Positions 15,033 to 23,159 of a DNA stretch of 23,451 nucleotides are shown here, piece by piece. Below the pieces are notes generated by a model, which worked only from the letters and a program-made list of their open reading frames with translations, made no database searches and was not told the DNA's origin. Within the stretch, counting starts at the first letter, position 1; every line of letters starts with the position of its first letter. A program made the translations under genes and the position numbers. This DNA is from GCA-2717185 sp964474755 (lineage in GTDB: Bacteria; Pseudomonadota; Alphaproteobacteria; UBA8366; GCA-2717185), in the NCBI GenBank assembly GCA_964474755.1, contig CAYYUG010000067.1, positions 1 to 23,451 on the forward strand, read 5' to 3'.

Positions 15033-16732
15033 TTACCCCCAATCAGCCATTGCCGTGACCTCTCGTCCGGCGATACGGCCGCCGATGAAGCATTCAGAAA
15101 GGTTCGCACCTGACAGGTAGAGATGCCCCCAGATGCTGCCAACTTCACCAGCCTCATAGAGCCTCGGGATAGGTTCACCATAGGCGTTGACGATACGCTG
15201 CTTAGCGTCATGCACCGGACCGCCCTGTGTATTGGAAACGACGGGCCAGATTTCGCCTACATAGAAGGGAGCTGACTTGATTGTTACCATCGATTTGGGT
15301 GGTCGGTTGTGTATGCTGTCTTTGCCTGCCTCACAATCTTCGTTCCAACGATCGAGATTGCCCTGCAGCGTTGCAGGATCACAACCGATAGCCTCCGCGA
15401 GATCCTCAACCGTGTCGCACTTGGTCAGGATACCGTTTTGTACCTCCTTGAGGTTATCCTTGCNNNNNNNNNNNNNNNNNNNNNNNNNNNNNNNNNNNNN
15501 NNNNNNNNNNNNNNNNNNNNNNNNNNNNNNNNNNNNNNNNNNNNNNNNNNNNNNNNNNNNNNNACCGTGTCGCACTTGGTCAGGATACCGTTTTGTACCT
15601 CCTTGAGGTTATCCTTGCTCCACTCGTAGGGCTCAACGTCGCGGTCATTGTAGACGACACCGCCCAGTGGATAGCGCTTTCGGCCCTCCTCATCGACGAC
15701 GCAGAAGCATGGGATGTTCGGCTGTTCCTGTGTACTTGGATCCATTACGTCGAGCGGCCGGTGACCGGTGTCCTGTAAATAGGGCTGGTACTCATTCATG
15801 AAGCGGCTACCCTTACGATCAAGCAAAATGTAGCTCATGACCGCATCCGTTTCGCGCACTTCGGGCACCCAGTCCGGCAGCCGTTTCATGCGAATAGCAA
15901 AGGGGAAGTCAGGGTCGGTGTGGCGGAAACCATAGGAACCGTGGAAATGCCACATATGCCAAAGATCGGCGCCGACATCGGTCGCCATTCGAATGCCGTC
16001 TCCGGTGTTGCCTCGGAAAGCAGCGGATAGCACCGGGTTAAGCTGCCAGTATTGCCGCTGCATCGCTTGGTTCGCTTCAAAACCGCCACATGCGAGGATT
16101 ACCCCCTTGTTTGTTCGGATTGCCTGGTCCTGACCGTCCGGTCCGACCGCCCACAGACCCTGCACTGCGCCATCTGGACCGGTGATAAGCCGCGCGGCTG
16201 CTGTCGACAAACGTGTTTCGATACCGTCGCGGGCATTCACATTGTCTTCCAACACCTTCATGAGATTGGTGCCGAATTGCAGCGACCGAGCATGTGGGTA
16301 GCCCTTCTCGCGATCAAATCCGGGAACCTCCTCAACCTGGATGAAGTACAGCGCTTCATGGCCTGGGAAGGGATAACTTCCAGAACGCTCGGTGCGCATC
16401 AGCTTCCCGTCATTGACCTTGACCAGTTCCTCCAGAAAGCCCTCAAGGGTGAACATCTCATCGACGAAGGCTTGTATAACGTCATCCGGTGTAGTGCCGT
16501 CATTGGTTGCCTTGAGATAGGAGAAGGCGGCCTCCTTGTCGCGCGATAGACGCAGCCCGCCGCCGGCACAGACCGAAATGCCGCCGGGGTCCGCCATTTT
16601 TTCTAATAGTAGGACTGACGCACCTTCATCGTGTGCGGAAATTGCAGAAACCGCTCCAGCGAAACCGTATCCGACGACGACGACGTCGACACTTTCATCG
16701 AAGCTTTTGACGAAGCGCGGATGCGAACTCAT
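15033..16732 (-). CDS. FAD-dependent dehydrogenase (fumarate reductase/ketosteroid dehydrogenase-like flavoprotein), interrupted by an assembly gap
   Basis: The N-terminus has the FAD-binding fold VDVVVVGYGFAGAVSA (GxGxxG at 21-26) with Glu44 in LLLEK and GGISVCAGGG. The C-terminus ends GSIWGHLYLSGANLSECFIGGRIAGREV, the second FAD contact of the FAD_binding_2 family. Members include succinate/fumarate, urocanate and 3-ketosteroid delta1-dehydrogenases, which introduce or remove C=C bonds next to a carbonyl. The reading is broken by 100 N at 15464-15563, but removing the N and one of the flanking identical 55-bp copies (155 bases) places both halves in one frame and gives a continuous 514-aa protein of normal length, with no duplicated peptide. 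The ATG at 16732 has a GGGG-rich ribosome binding site. A desaturation role in the island is likely. Confidence 0.82.
15409..15463. repeat. Left 55-bp copy flanking assembly gap
   Basis: This stretch is identical to 15564-15618 and ends exactly at the first N. It is best read as the overlapping end of one contig, not a biological repeat. Confidence 0.9.
15464..15563. other. Scaffold gap of exactly 100 N
   Basis: The run of exactly 100 N is a conventional placeholder for an unknown gap. The flanking 55-bp identity indicates the true gap length is negative (contigs overlap), so no sequence is likely to be missing. Confidence 0.98.
15564..15618. repeat. Right 55-bp copy flanking assembly gap
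   Basis: This stretch is identical to 15409-15463 and begins exactly after the last N. In the minus-strand gene both copies encode the same peptide around DNLKEVQNGILTKCDT, which should appear once. Confidence 0.9.
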
Positions 16733-16844
16733 CGTTTACGCCCCGCATGGTGATCTAAGCTATAAAACCTCATGCTGCCTACCTCCCAGCTCTTTGTTCA
16801 GGGACGGTAACATGCAGCCCTATGCGGAGCGATCAAGTGTGCGG

Positions 16845-17138
16845 TTAATCAACACCTTCGACAATCTGCGCCTGCCCTGTCGACGCGCCAAGCCTAAGAC
16901 CTATGATTTCCTGATATTCTGGTGAGTGATACCAAGACCTCGCCTGATCGGCGCTGTCGAATTCCAATAGCACCGTTCGCGGCGGCAGTTCATCGCCTTC
17001 CATTGTTTCCATAGCACCGCCACGGACCAAGTAGCGGCCACCAAATTTAGCGATCGTCGCCGGCACTTTTTCCCGATATTTCTCGAACTGCTCTGGGTCT
17101 GTTACATCCAGATGCACCACCATGTAGCCCTTAGCCAT
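16845..17138 (-). CDS. DUF1330-family small protein
   Basis: The product is 97 aa from the ATG at 17138, which follows GGAGGCG by a good distance; the frame stays open to 17249 but without another ribosome binding site. The sequence is a typical DUF1330 dimeric alpha-beta barrel: KGYMVVHLDVTDPEQFEKYREKVPATIAKFGG near the start (YMVV...YREKVPATI), GRYLVRGG, then PRTVLLEFDSADQARSWYHSPEYQEI. This fold is common in small proteins next to catabolic enzymes, some of which act as monooxygenases or isomerases, but DUF1330 itself has no agreed reaction. It lies 112 bp upstream of the FAD dehydrogenase on the same strand and is probably the first gene of that transcript. Confidence 0.88.
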   Translation of the reverse strand: MAKGYMVVHLDVTDPEQFEKYREKVPATIAKFGGRYLVRGGAMETMEGDELPPRTVLLEFDSADQARSWYHSPEYQEIIGLRLGASTGQAQIVEGVD

Positions 17139-17525
17139 GCTTCGCCTCCGCTTTGGATAATGTTGAATGGCATGATGCCATAGTTTTAGCGCCTCCCCAA
17201 TTACCGAACGAATGCCATCAATTGGCAACCTTCGCGCAGCACACCACAATGCTTTTACTAAATTCGGCTTCAGCCTCCATCCAAAAGGTCATTTTGGTCC
17301 AAGTTTCGGCCACTCCAAATTTCTAGCTTGCGCCAACATCACATAATATCCCGCTCGCCGCCTTTCCGTTAATGATGGTGATAAATATTTTTGTAAAAAC
17401 CCCTTTTCTAATTTTTCATTTTGTCATCAAACGCCTAAACACATGGAAATATGCATTTCTGACCGATACGCGTAGCAAGAAGAAATGTTTCAATCGTTGC
17501 AAACAACTTTCCAGAGGAGATCTTG
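17139..17525. promoter_or_regulatory. 387-bp divergent intergenic region
   Basis: This region separates the minus-strand DUF1330 gene from the plus-strand hydrolase and must hold promoters in both directions. Its right half (about 17365-17470) is strikingly AT-rich compared with the flanking genes. Short dyads are present, such as CCAAAA/TTTTGG at 17280-17296 and GAAAT/ATTTC near 17446-17459, but none is long enough to name an operator. I see no coding frame with a ribosome binding site. Confidence 0.45.
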
Positions 17526-18314
17526 ATGCCGATGGCACACGTCGATGGCGGCGACATCCACTACAGCGAAAGGGGCGACGGCGCTCCACTGATCATGCTG
17601 TTGCCGCAAAGCGGAGGCCCGGTAGGGGTTGAACCATTCCTCGACGCGCTGTCGCAGTCGTATCGCGTGATTACCTACGACCAGCTAGGCACAGGCCTCA
17701 GCGGACCTGTAACCACATCTGACGGGATGTCTATGGCGGGACGTTCGTCGGAGGTCATAGGATTGCTCGACATATTAAAGATCGACCGTGCGCATCTGTG
17801 CAGTCACTCGACCGGTTGCGGCATCGGTATCGCAACGGCGGCCAGCGCGAACAGCTATGTAGACAAATTGGTCCTGATAAACCCGTGGAGCCATGGCGAT
17901 TGTCATCTGACCACCATGCAGCGTTTACGCGTCGCCGCAGCGAGGGCACTAGATCCATACCGGTATGCTTGGTTTAACGCCAGCCTTCTCTTCCCACCGG
18001 AGCACCGACGCGAGCATGCCGTCGCCTTCGAGCGATTGGCGCTGGAGGCTGCGCCGCAGGATGCCGACCAGATTGAAGCCCGGCTAGAAGCAATCCTCGC
18101 GTTCGATGCACGCTCTCTTGCTCCCCGCCTCTCGTGTCCTTCCCTGGTAGCAACCTCGGCAGATGATCAGTTGATGCCTGCCTGGTTCGGCATAGAACTG
18201 TCAGGTTTGATACCGGATGCAAGGCATCTGGCCATGGACGTCGGTGGACACATGCTTCCGGAGACATGCGGCCCAGAACTGGCGGTTGCGATCAGCTCCT
18301 TCCTTGGCAACTGA
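17526..18314 (+). CDS. Alpha/beta hydrolase (262 aa)
   Basis: This is a soluble alpha/beta-hydrolase fold enzyme of normal length. The early strand and oxyanion loop read PLIMLLPQSGGPVG (21-34), the next strand YRVITYDQLGTGLSG (46-60), the nucleophile elbow CSHSTGCG with Ser95 (Ser-x-Ser-x-Gly, a variant of GxSxG), the acid is Asp213 or Asp214 in TSADDQLMP, and the base His242 in GGHMLPE. The triad is therefore complete. AGAGGAG lies 5-6 nt before the ATG at 17526; a TTG just upstream is less likely. It may hydrolyse an ester, lactone, thioester or beta-diketone made by the oxygenases. It could also have made the decayed hydrolase at 4663-5499 redundant. A PhyH-type dioxygenase follows 110 bp downstream. 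Confidence 0.88.
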   Translation: MPMAHVDGGDIHYSERGDGAPLIMLLPQSGGPVGVEPFLDALSQSYRVITYDQLGTGLSGPVTTSDGMSMAGRSSEVIGLLDILKIDRAHLCSHSTGCGIGIATAASANSYVDKLVLINPWSHGDCHLTTMQRLRVAAARALDPYRYAWFNASLLFPPEHRREHAVAFERLALEAAPQDADQIEARLEAILAFDARSLAPRLSCPSLVATSADDQLMPAWFGIELSGLIPDARHLAMDVGGHMLPETCGPELAVAISSFLGN

Positions 18315-18339
18315 AATTCCGCGTAGTGCATGATATAAT
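18311..18339 (+). promoter_or_regulatory. Candidate sigma70-type promoter with extended -10
   Basis: TATAAT at 18334-18339 is a perfect -10 box preceded by TGA (TGnTATAAT, extended -10). CTGAAA at 18311-18316, 17 bp upstream, is a 4/6 match to the -35 consensus. It begins at the stop of the hydrolase gene and points to the PhyH-type gene. Confidence 0.45.
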
Positions 18340-18360
18340 GGAACCACGATAGGAGCGATT

Positions 18361-18462
18361 ATGGTGGACACTTCCGACGTCACGTACATCACGCTAAGCT
18401 CCTATCCAGCAAGGAGTGTATGGCATGCCGCTGGACCTCAAAACGATCGATGCTTTCCGTAA
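18361..18462 (+). CDS. Possible 33-aa leader ORF overlapping the start of the PhyH-type gene
   Basis: ATG at 18361 has an excellent ribosome binding site (TAGGAGCG, about 4-6 nt away) and opens 33 codons (MVDTSDVTYITLSSYPARSV onward) ending in TAA at 18460-18462, inside the next gene and in a different frame. The same AGGAGC and its complement GCTCCT (18351-18356 and 18398-18403, part of a 9-bp inverted repeat) could pair in the RNA, hiding this binding site. It could be a coupling or attenuating leader, or chance. Confidence 0.3.
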   Translation: MVDTSDVTYITLSSYPARSVWHAAGPQNDRCFP

Positions 18463-19243
18463 CGACGGCGCTGCCGTCGTGCGCGGCGCCTTCTCGGTCG
18501 ACTGGATCAAACGTCTGCGCCGCGGCGTCGATGAGAACATGACCACGCCTGGCACCTACGCGAAAGGCTATACCAAGGACGGTGATCCAGGACATTTCTT
18601 CGGTGACTATTGCAACTGGGCACGCATTGCAGACTACAGGGCCTTCTTCTTCGACTCTCCAGCGCCATTATTGGCGGCAGAATTGATGGGTTCGGCAAAA
18701 GTGAACCTATTCCACGAGCACGTGCTGGTTAAAGAGCCAAAAACTCGAGACCGAACGCCATGGCACCACGACCAGCCCTATTACTGCGTCGACGGACGAG
18801 ATAACGTCTCATTCTGGATCCCGCTCGATCCGGTCCCGAAAGAGACTTGCGTCGAGTTCGTTGCAGGTTCGCATCGCTGGGGCAAATGGTTCACCCCCAC
18901 TAAGTTCGTAGGCGTGCATTACGATCGCGAAGACAAAGGCTACGAGACCGTTCCCGATATTAATGCCACACGCGACGACTACCGACTTCTAAGTTGGGAC
19001 CTACAGCCAGGCGACTGCATCGCCTTTCACTTCCTAACCGTGCACGGTGCTCCGGGCAATCCAAGCCAAACTGCCCGTCGCCGCGCTTTTGCCGCCCGCT
19101 TCACCGGTGACGACGCGACCTATGCGGTTCGCGACGGCGAAATGTCCCCCCCCTTTCCAGAGGTGACGCTAACGCCGGGCGACGCGATGGATTGCGAGAC
19201 ATTTCCGGTGTTGCTCGAAGGCACAACGTCAGACATCGCGTAA
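18425..19243 (+). CDS. Phytanoyl-CoA dioxygenase (PhyH)-family Fe(II)/2OG oxygenase
   Basis: The product is 272 aa from the ATG at 18425, which follows AAGGAG (18411-18416) by 8 nt; a GTG at 18416 overlaps that site and is rejected. Iron ligands are His114 and Asp116 in TPWHHDQPYY and distal His207 in HFLTVHGAPGN; Arg218-Arg220 in TARRRAF are placed for 2-oxoglutarate. LDPVPKETCVEFVAGSHRWGKW (about 134-155, with the GSH signature) is also typical of the family. Members hydroxylate acyl-CoAs such as phytanoyl-CoA as well as small molecules like ectoine. Here it is the third Fe/2OG oxygenase of the island, from a different family than the two TauD types. The substrate is unknown. Confidence 0.9.
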   Translation: MPLDLKTIDAFRNDGAAVVRGAFSVDWIKRLRRGVDENMTTPGTYAKGYTKDGDPGHFFGDYCNWARIADYRAFFFDSPAPLLAAELMGSAKVNLFHEHVLVKEPKTRDRTPWHHDQPYYCVDGRDNVSFWIPLDPVPKETCVEFVAGSHRWGKWFTPTKFVGVHYDREDKGYETVPDINATRDDYRLLSWDLQPGDCIAFHFLTVHGAPGNPSQTARRRAFAARFTGDDATYAVRDGEMSPPFPEVTLTPGDAMDCETFPVLLEGTTSDIA

Positions 19244-19569
19244 CAAATCTCTTATGGAGTGCGGCAAACCCATCTGATCAAGGTCCGCAGCCCACAATTG
19301 GTGGCCATAGGCCCACAGCGGGAACCTCAAATTGGTATGCGACCGGTCATCTTTGTTTTCGCTTAGTTTGGTTATAGTCGATGATTTAACAAAAGAAATT
19401 CGTTGATTTTAAAAAAAACAAACGTGGTTTCCATTACGGAAAATTAACACCATTTGATTGAAACGGCTGAGTACTGCATGATCTCTAGTAAAATTAAGGG
19501 GCCGTCCTCCGGTCGGCAATGTACGCACAAGATCAGACAGCAAATTTTTTCTGACTAATGGGGTTTACT
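19244..19569 (+). promoter_or_regulatory. 326-bp region upstream of the transporter operon
   Basis: This gap precedes the binding-protein gene and must carry its promoter. It is AT-rich from about 19370 on and contains a short dyad TTTCC-attac-GGAAA near 19430-19445 and TCAGA/TCTGA near 19535-19555. I see no confident -35/-10 pair, no known riboswitch and no ORF with a ribosome binding site. Confidence 0.4.
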
Positions 19570-20541
19570 ATGAAATTACTGAAGCTTATGGCGTTTGGCG
19601 CTGTGCTCGCAACTGCTGTAGCACCGTCTACAACTGCCGCAGCATGCGGTAACGTATCAATTACAGAGATGAACTGGGCATCGTCTCAGATCATCACAGA
19701 GGTTTCAAAATTTTTACTGGAGCAAGGTTACGGCTGTAAGGTCAAAAAAGTCCCTTCGGCGACCACTACCGCTGTAGCGTCACTAGCCGAAACCGGCAAA
19801 CCCGATATCGTTACTGAACTTTGGCTAAACTCAACAGGCGACGCCTATGCAAAAATGGCGAAGAAAGGAAAAGTTGAGGCACTAGCAGACGTTCTATCTC
19901 CCGGCGGTGTTGAAGGATGGTGGATCCCACAATACCTTGCAGACAAGCACCCTGAGCTATTGACAATGAAGGGGGTTTTAGCGAACCCTCAACTCGTTGG
20001 CGCACAGTTCAACAACTGCCCTGACGGATGGGGCTGCCGCATTGTTAATGACAATCTGATTAAGGCCTTCGATATGTCAGGAAAAGGCATAAAGGTCTTT
20101 AATCATGGTTCCGGCGAGACGCTGGCGACGTCGATTGCAGCAGCGTACAAAGACAAGAAACCTTGGTTTGGTTATTACTGGGGCCCGACAGCTGTGCTCG
20201 GCCAATATAAGATGGCTAAGGTCAAAATTGGTGAGATAGATCAAAAAATTCACTCCGGTAACCAAAACAAAGAAAATTCAAATCCCGGCATTTCTGATTT
20301 TCCGCCAGCGCAAGTCTTGACTGTCGTCACGGCGGCTTTAAAGAAACGTGAGCCGGCAGTTGCCAAGCTCATGAGTAAAGTTAGCTTTGACGTTGACGTG
20401 ATGAATGGGGTGCTCGCCTGGCGCAAGGCTAAGGGTGCTTCGGCAGAAGAGGCAGCTGTTCGCTTTCTCTCAACACAGTCCAAAATCTGGGGTGCTTGGG
20501 TAAGCGACGACGCGCGTAAGAAACTCTCTGCTCTTATAAAA
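19570..20541 (+). CDS. proX: Glycine betaine/choline-type ABC transporter substrate-binding protein
   Basis: This periplasmic binding protein (324 codons plus stop; TAA ends at 20544) belongs to the OpuAC/ProX-like family for quaternary amines. The ATG at 19570 starts a clear Sec signal peptide (MKLLKLMAFGAVLATAVAPS, cleavage likely after the Ala run near 25). An ATG 12 bp upstream gives a less usual N-terminus. The mature part shows ITEMNWASSQI, DIVTELWLNS and WFGYYWGPTAV; Trp36, Trp85 and Trp204 are candidates for the aromatic cage that binds trimethylammonium groups. Four Cys (26, 56, 150, 156) could form two disulfides in the periplasm. It is the first gene of an X-W-V ordered operon, unlike the V-W-X order of E. 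coli. The ligand may be betaine, choline, proline betaine or a similar compound; the symbol is by family only. Confidence 0.82.
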
Positions 20542-20553
20542 TAATGGATGCCA

Positions 20554-20584
20554 TATCCCGCGGGGGAGTCGCCCCCGCGGGATA
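20554..20584 (+). terminator. Strong GC-rich hairpin between binding-protein and permease genes
   Basis: TATCCCGCGGGGG at 20554-20566 pairs perfectly with 20572-20584 around a 5-nt loop. There is no T-run, so full termination is unlikely; a partial block or a 3' stabiliser of the binding-protein mRNA, allowing excess binding protein over membrane parts, is the common use of such elements in ABC operons. Confidence 0.6.
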
Positions 20585-20672
20585 CTGAAAGGCCTCCGGT
20601 TACTCCGTAACTTTTCACGTGGGTGCGGCACTTATTGCCGCACCATTGCCGTTTCGGAGAGGCACTCTGGCA

Positions 20673-21707
20673 TTGACAACATATGATGGCTTATTCGACC
20701 ACCTTGGTCTGAGAGAGTGGTGCGACGCTGAAAAAACCAGCGACGGTCCTATATCGATGGCCGACCTTTTGGCCAAAGCAAAGGGTAGTGCGGCTCCAGA
20801 GGCTTGGTGGGAATTTTCCTTCCCCTCTCTAGATGCGCTTAACAAGGCCTGTGCTAGTTTCCCACAGTCCAGGGATATCACGAAGGGTGTCGAAGAAGGT
20901 TTCTTGGCGACAAAAGACGCCTTGAGGATCGTTCTCGATCCCTTGACACAGCCGTTAAGCTGGATGCTCGAATTCGCTCTGTCTCTCGTTCAAACGGCAC
21001 CTTGGTGGCTAATGTTTCCAGTTTTAATGCTGGTAGTTTACTACGCCTCAAAATCCTGGCGTTTGGTCGGCTTTGTCACAGTTTGCCTGGGTTTTCTGGC
21101 ATTTATCGACCACTATGATCATGCCATGCAAACATTGGCAATCATCTTTGTCTGTGCCTTTTTATGTGTACTTTTTGGTGTTCCTATTGGAATTGCAATG
21201 TCGAGAAGTGACAGCCTTCAGCGAATGACCATCCCTGTACTTGATATGCTGCAGACACTTCCGCCCTTCGTCTATTTGATACCTTTGATTTTTCTCTTTT
21301 CTGTCACCGAGCCAAAATTGTATGGCATCGCCATCATACTCTACGCCATCGTTCCAGTGATCCGCTTAACCGACCTCGGAATTCGCCTGGTCGATGAAGA
21401 CGTCATCGAAGCTGCCAACTCATTTGGTATGACCGACCGACAGAAATTGTTTGGTGTGCAAATTCCTCTGGCACTGCCAAACATTATGGCGGGTGTTAAT
21501 CAAACGATCATGATGAGCCTCGCAATGGTTGTAATCGCTTCTCTCGTATCTGCACCAGGACTTGGCGTACTTGTGTTGCGCGGTATACGAAACCTTGAAC
21601 TCGGCGTCGGATTGGTTTCAGGTTTAGGCATCGTTCTACTCGCGATCGTCTTAGATCGAGTAACCAAGGCGGCTTTGGACCGTGTAAACGCCGCTCAGAA
21701 GCATTAG
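20673..21707 (+). CDS. proW: Glycine betaine/choline-type ABC transporter permease
   Basis: This is the inner-membrane channel subunit of the transporter. From the TTG at 20673 it is 344 aa; this start is preferred since GGAGAGG lies 10 nt before it, though an in-frame GTG at 20619 is possible. After a soluble N-terminal stretch of about 80-90 residues come several hydrophobic segments (for example WWLMFPVLMLVVYYA, LAIIFVCAFLCVLFGVPIG, FVYLIPLIFLFS, IMMSLAMVVIASLV). The cytoplasmic EAA loop that docks on the ATPase is seen as DEDVIEAANSFGMTDRQKLFGVQIPLALP. LDMLQTLPPFVYLIP is a hallmark of ProW-type permeases. It lies 128 bp after the binding-protein gene, past a hairpin, and 15 bp before the ATPase gene. 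Confidence 0.85.
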   Translation: MTTYDGLFDHLGLREWCDAEKTSDGPISMADLLAKAKGSAAPEAWWEFSFPSLDALNKACASFPQSRDITKGVEEGFLATKDALRIVLDPLTQPLSWMLEFALSLVQTAPWWLMFPVLMLVVYYASKSWRLVGFVTVCLGFLAFIDHYDHAMQTLAIIFVCAFLCVLFGVPIGIAMSRSDSLQRMTIPVLDMLQTLPPFVYLIPLIFLFSVTEPKLYGIAIILYAIVPVIRLTDLGIRLVDEDVIEAANSFGMTDRQKLFGVQIPLALPNIMAGVNQTIMMSLAMVVIASLVSAPGLGVLVLRGIRNLELGVGLVSGLGIVLLAIVLDRVTKAALDRVNAAQKH

Positions 21708-21722
21708 AAGGCCGGGCAACCG

Positions 21723-22781
21723 ATGTCAGAGAACATCAAAATTTCAATCAACGGCCTTTATAAGATTTTTGGCGCAAACCCTTTACTTGCCCTTGAACAT
21801 GTTCGTGCCGGTGCCAGTAAGACGGAACTATTGGACGAACATCAGCACGTTCTCGGCCTCCAGAATATCAATGTTGATATGCATGAAGCCGAAATTACCG
21901 TCATCATGGGACTGTCCGGTTCCGGAAAGTCGACGCTGATCCGCCACTTGAACCGACTTATAGAGCCAACAGCGGGCTCTGTTGAAGTCGATGGTGAGGA
22001 CGTTCTTAATTATGATGAATTGGCGTTGCGCGATCTCAGGCGCGAAAAAATGTCCATGGTGTTTCAAAAATTCGCGCTGTTACCCCATAGGACAGTGACC
22101 CAGAATGCTGCCACAACACTGGCAGTGCGTGGCATTCCCGAAAAAGACTCGACACCTGAAGCGCAGAAATGGTTGGACCGCGTCGGGCTTAGTGGTTTTG
22201 GCGAACATTATCCCCGCCAACTCTCCGGCGGCATGCAACAGAGGGTCGGCATCGCCAGGGCTCTAACGTCCAATTCCCCAATTATGCTTATGGACGAGGC
22301 ATTCTCCGCACTTGACCCCCTTATCAGAACCGATATGCAGGATTTATTGCTCGAGCTTCAGCGAGAATTGCATAAGACGATTGTCTTTATCACTCATGAC
22401 CTCGACGAGGCGCTAAAACTTGCCGATCATTTGGTGATTTTAAAGGATGGCTCGATCGTTCAAAAGGACGAACCGCAACAAATCCTTCTCAAACCAAACG
22501 ACCCCTATATTGAAGATTTTGTTAGTGACATAAATCGTGCCAGAGTTTTACGCGTACGTTCGATTATGACACCAATAGAGGGGGAAATACCGGCTGACAC
22601 CCATGGCGAGGTTGATTGCAATGACACACTGGAAAGCGTGATAGAAAAGTCCAACGGTGATGTTTCGCACTCCTACATTGTTACGCAGGATAATGTACCG
22701 GTTGGTATTCTTAACATGTCGAACCTCGTAAAGGCGCTAGTTCCGCGCGTTGCTTCTGAAGAAGGGGCCCGTAAATACTGA
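21723..22781 (+). CDS. proV: Glycine betaine/choline-type ABC transporter ATP-binding protein
   Basis: This 352-aa ATPase powers the transporter. Walker A is GLSGSGKST (63-71), the Q-loop is VFQKFALLPHRTV, the signature is LSGGMQQR (167-174), Walker B is IMLMDE (187-192) and the switch His is His225 in FITHDLDEA. The family-specific insertion before Walker A (KTELLDEHQHVLGLQN) is present. After about residue 265 comes a CBS-like regulatory region (MTPIEGEIPADTHG... then SYIVTQDNVPVGILNMSNLV), shorter than the two-CBS tail of ~400-aa E. coli ProV, which may alter ionic or ligand sensing. It is the last gene of the operon. Confidence 0.9.
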   Translation: MSENIKISINGLYKIFGANPLLALEHVRAGASKTELLDEHQHVLGLQNINVDMHEAEITVIMGLSGSGKSTLIRHLNRLIEPTAGSVEVDGEDVLNYDELALRDLRREKMSMVFQKFALLPHRTVTQNAATTLAVRGIPEKDSTPEAQKWLDRVGLSGFGEHYPRQLSGGMQQRVGIARALTSNSPIMLMDEAFSALDPLIRTDMQDLLLELQRELHKTIVFITHDLDEALKLADHLVILKDGSIVQKDEPQQILLKPNDPYIEDFVSDINRARVLRVRSIMTPIEGEIPADTHGEVDCNDTLESVIEKSNGDVSHSYIVTQDNVPVGILNMSNLVKALVPRVASEEGARKY

Positions 22782-23159
22782 TACTGAAAAGGCATTCGCT
22801 CTGACATTTTTAGACGGACCGTATTTCAGATACCCCCTAACAAGGGGGCCGGCTCCGCCAAATAAAATGCTAGATGTCTCCAGAAGAAAGCTTGATAGCC
22901 ACAGCAGGCTTGCTACTTCCATCCGCCTCAGACATCTACGTCTAGACTTTGGATGCAGACTTCACTCTCGCATCCTGCTGTAAACACCGGCCCAAACAGT
23001 AGACACCTGTAATCGCGTGAGTAATCAAATTTGATGGCATTTGCTACATACCGCAGGCCTAGTTTTGGGCACGCATATCCCGTCACACAAAAAAACACTA
23101 TCCGCATGATCCAAATTAAATGAGCAACGTAAACACTATTGAAGCCTTGGAATTAACCA

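Noticed and set aside
15409..15618. 55-bp direct repeat as a CRISPR, transposon or tandem duplication
   Set aside because: Both copies abut the N run exactly and collapse into a clean reading frame, so overlapping contig ends explain it.
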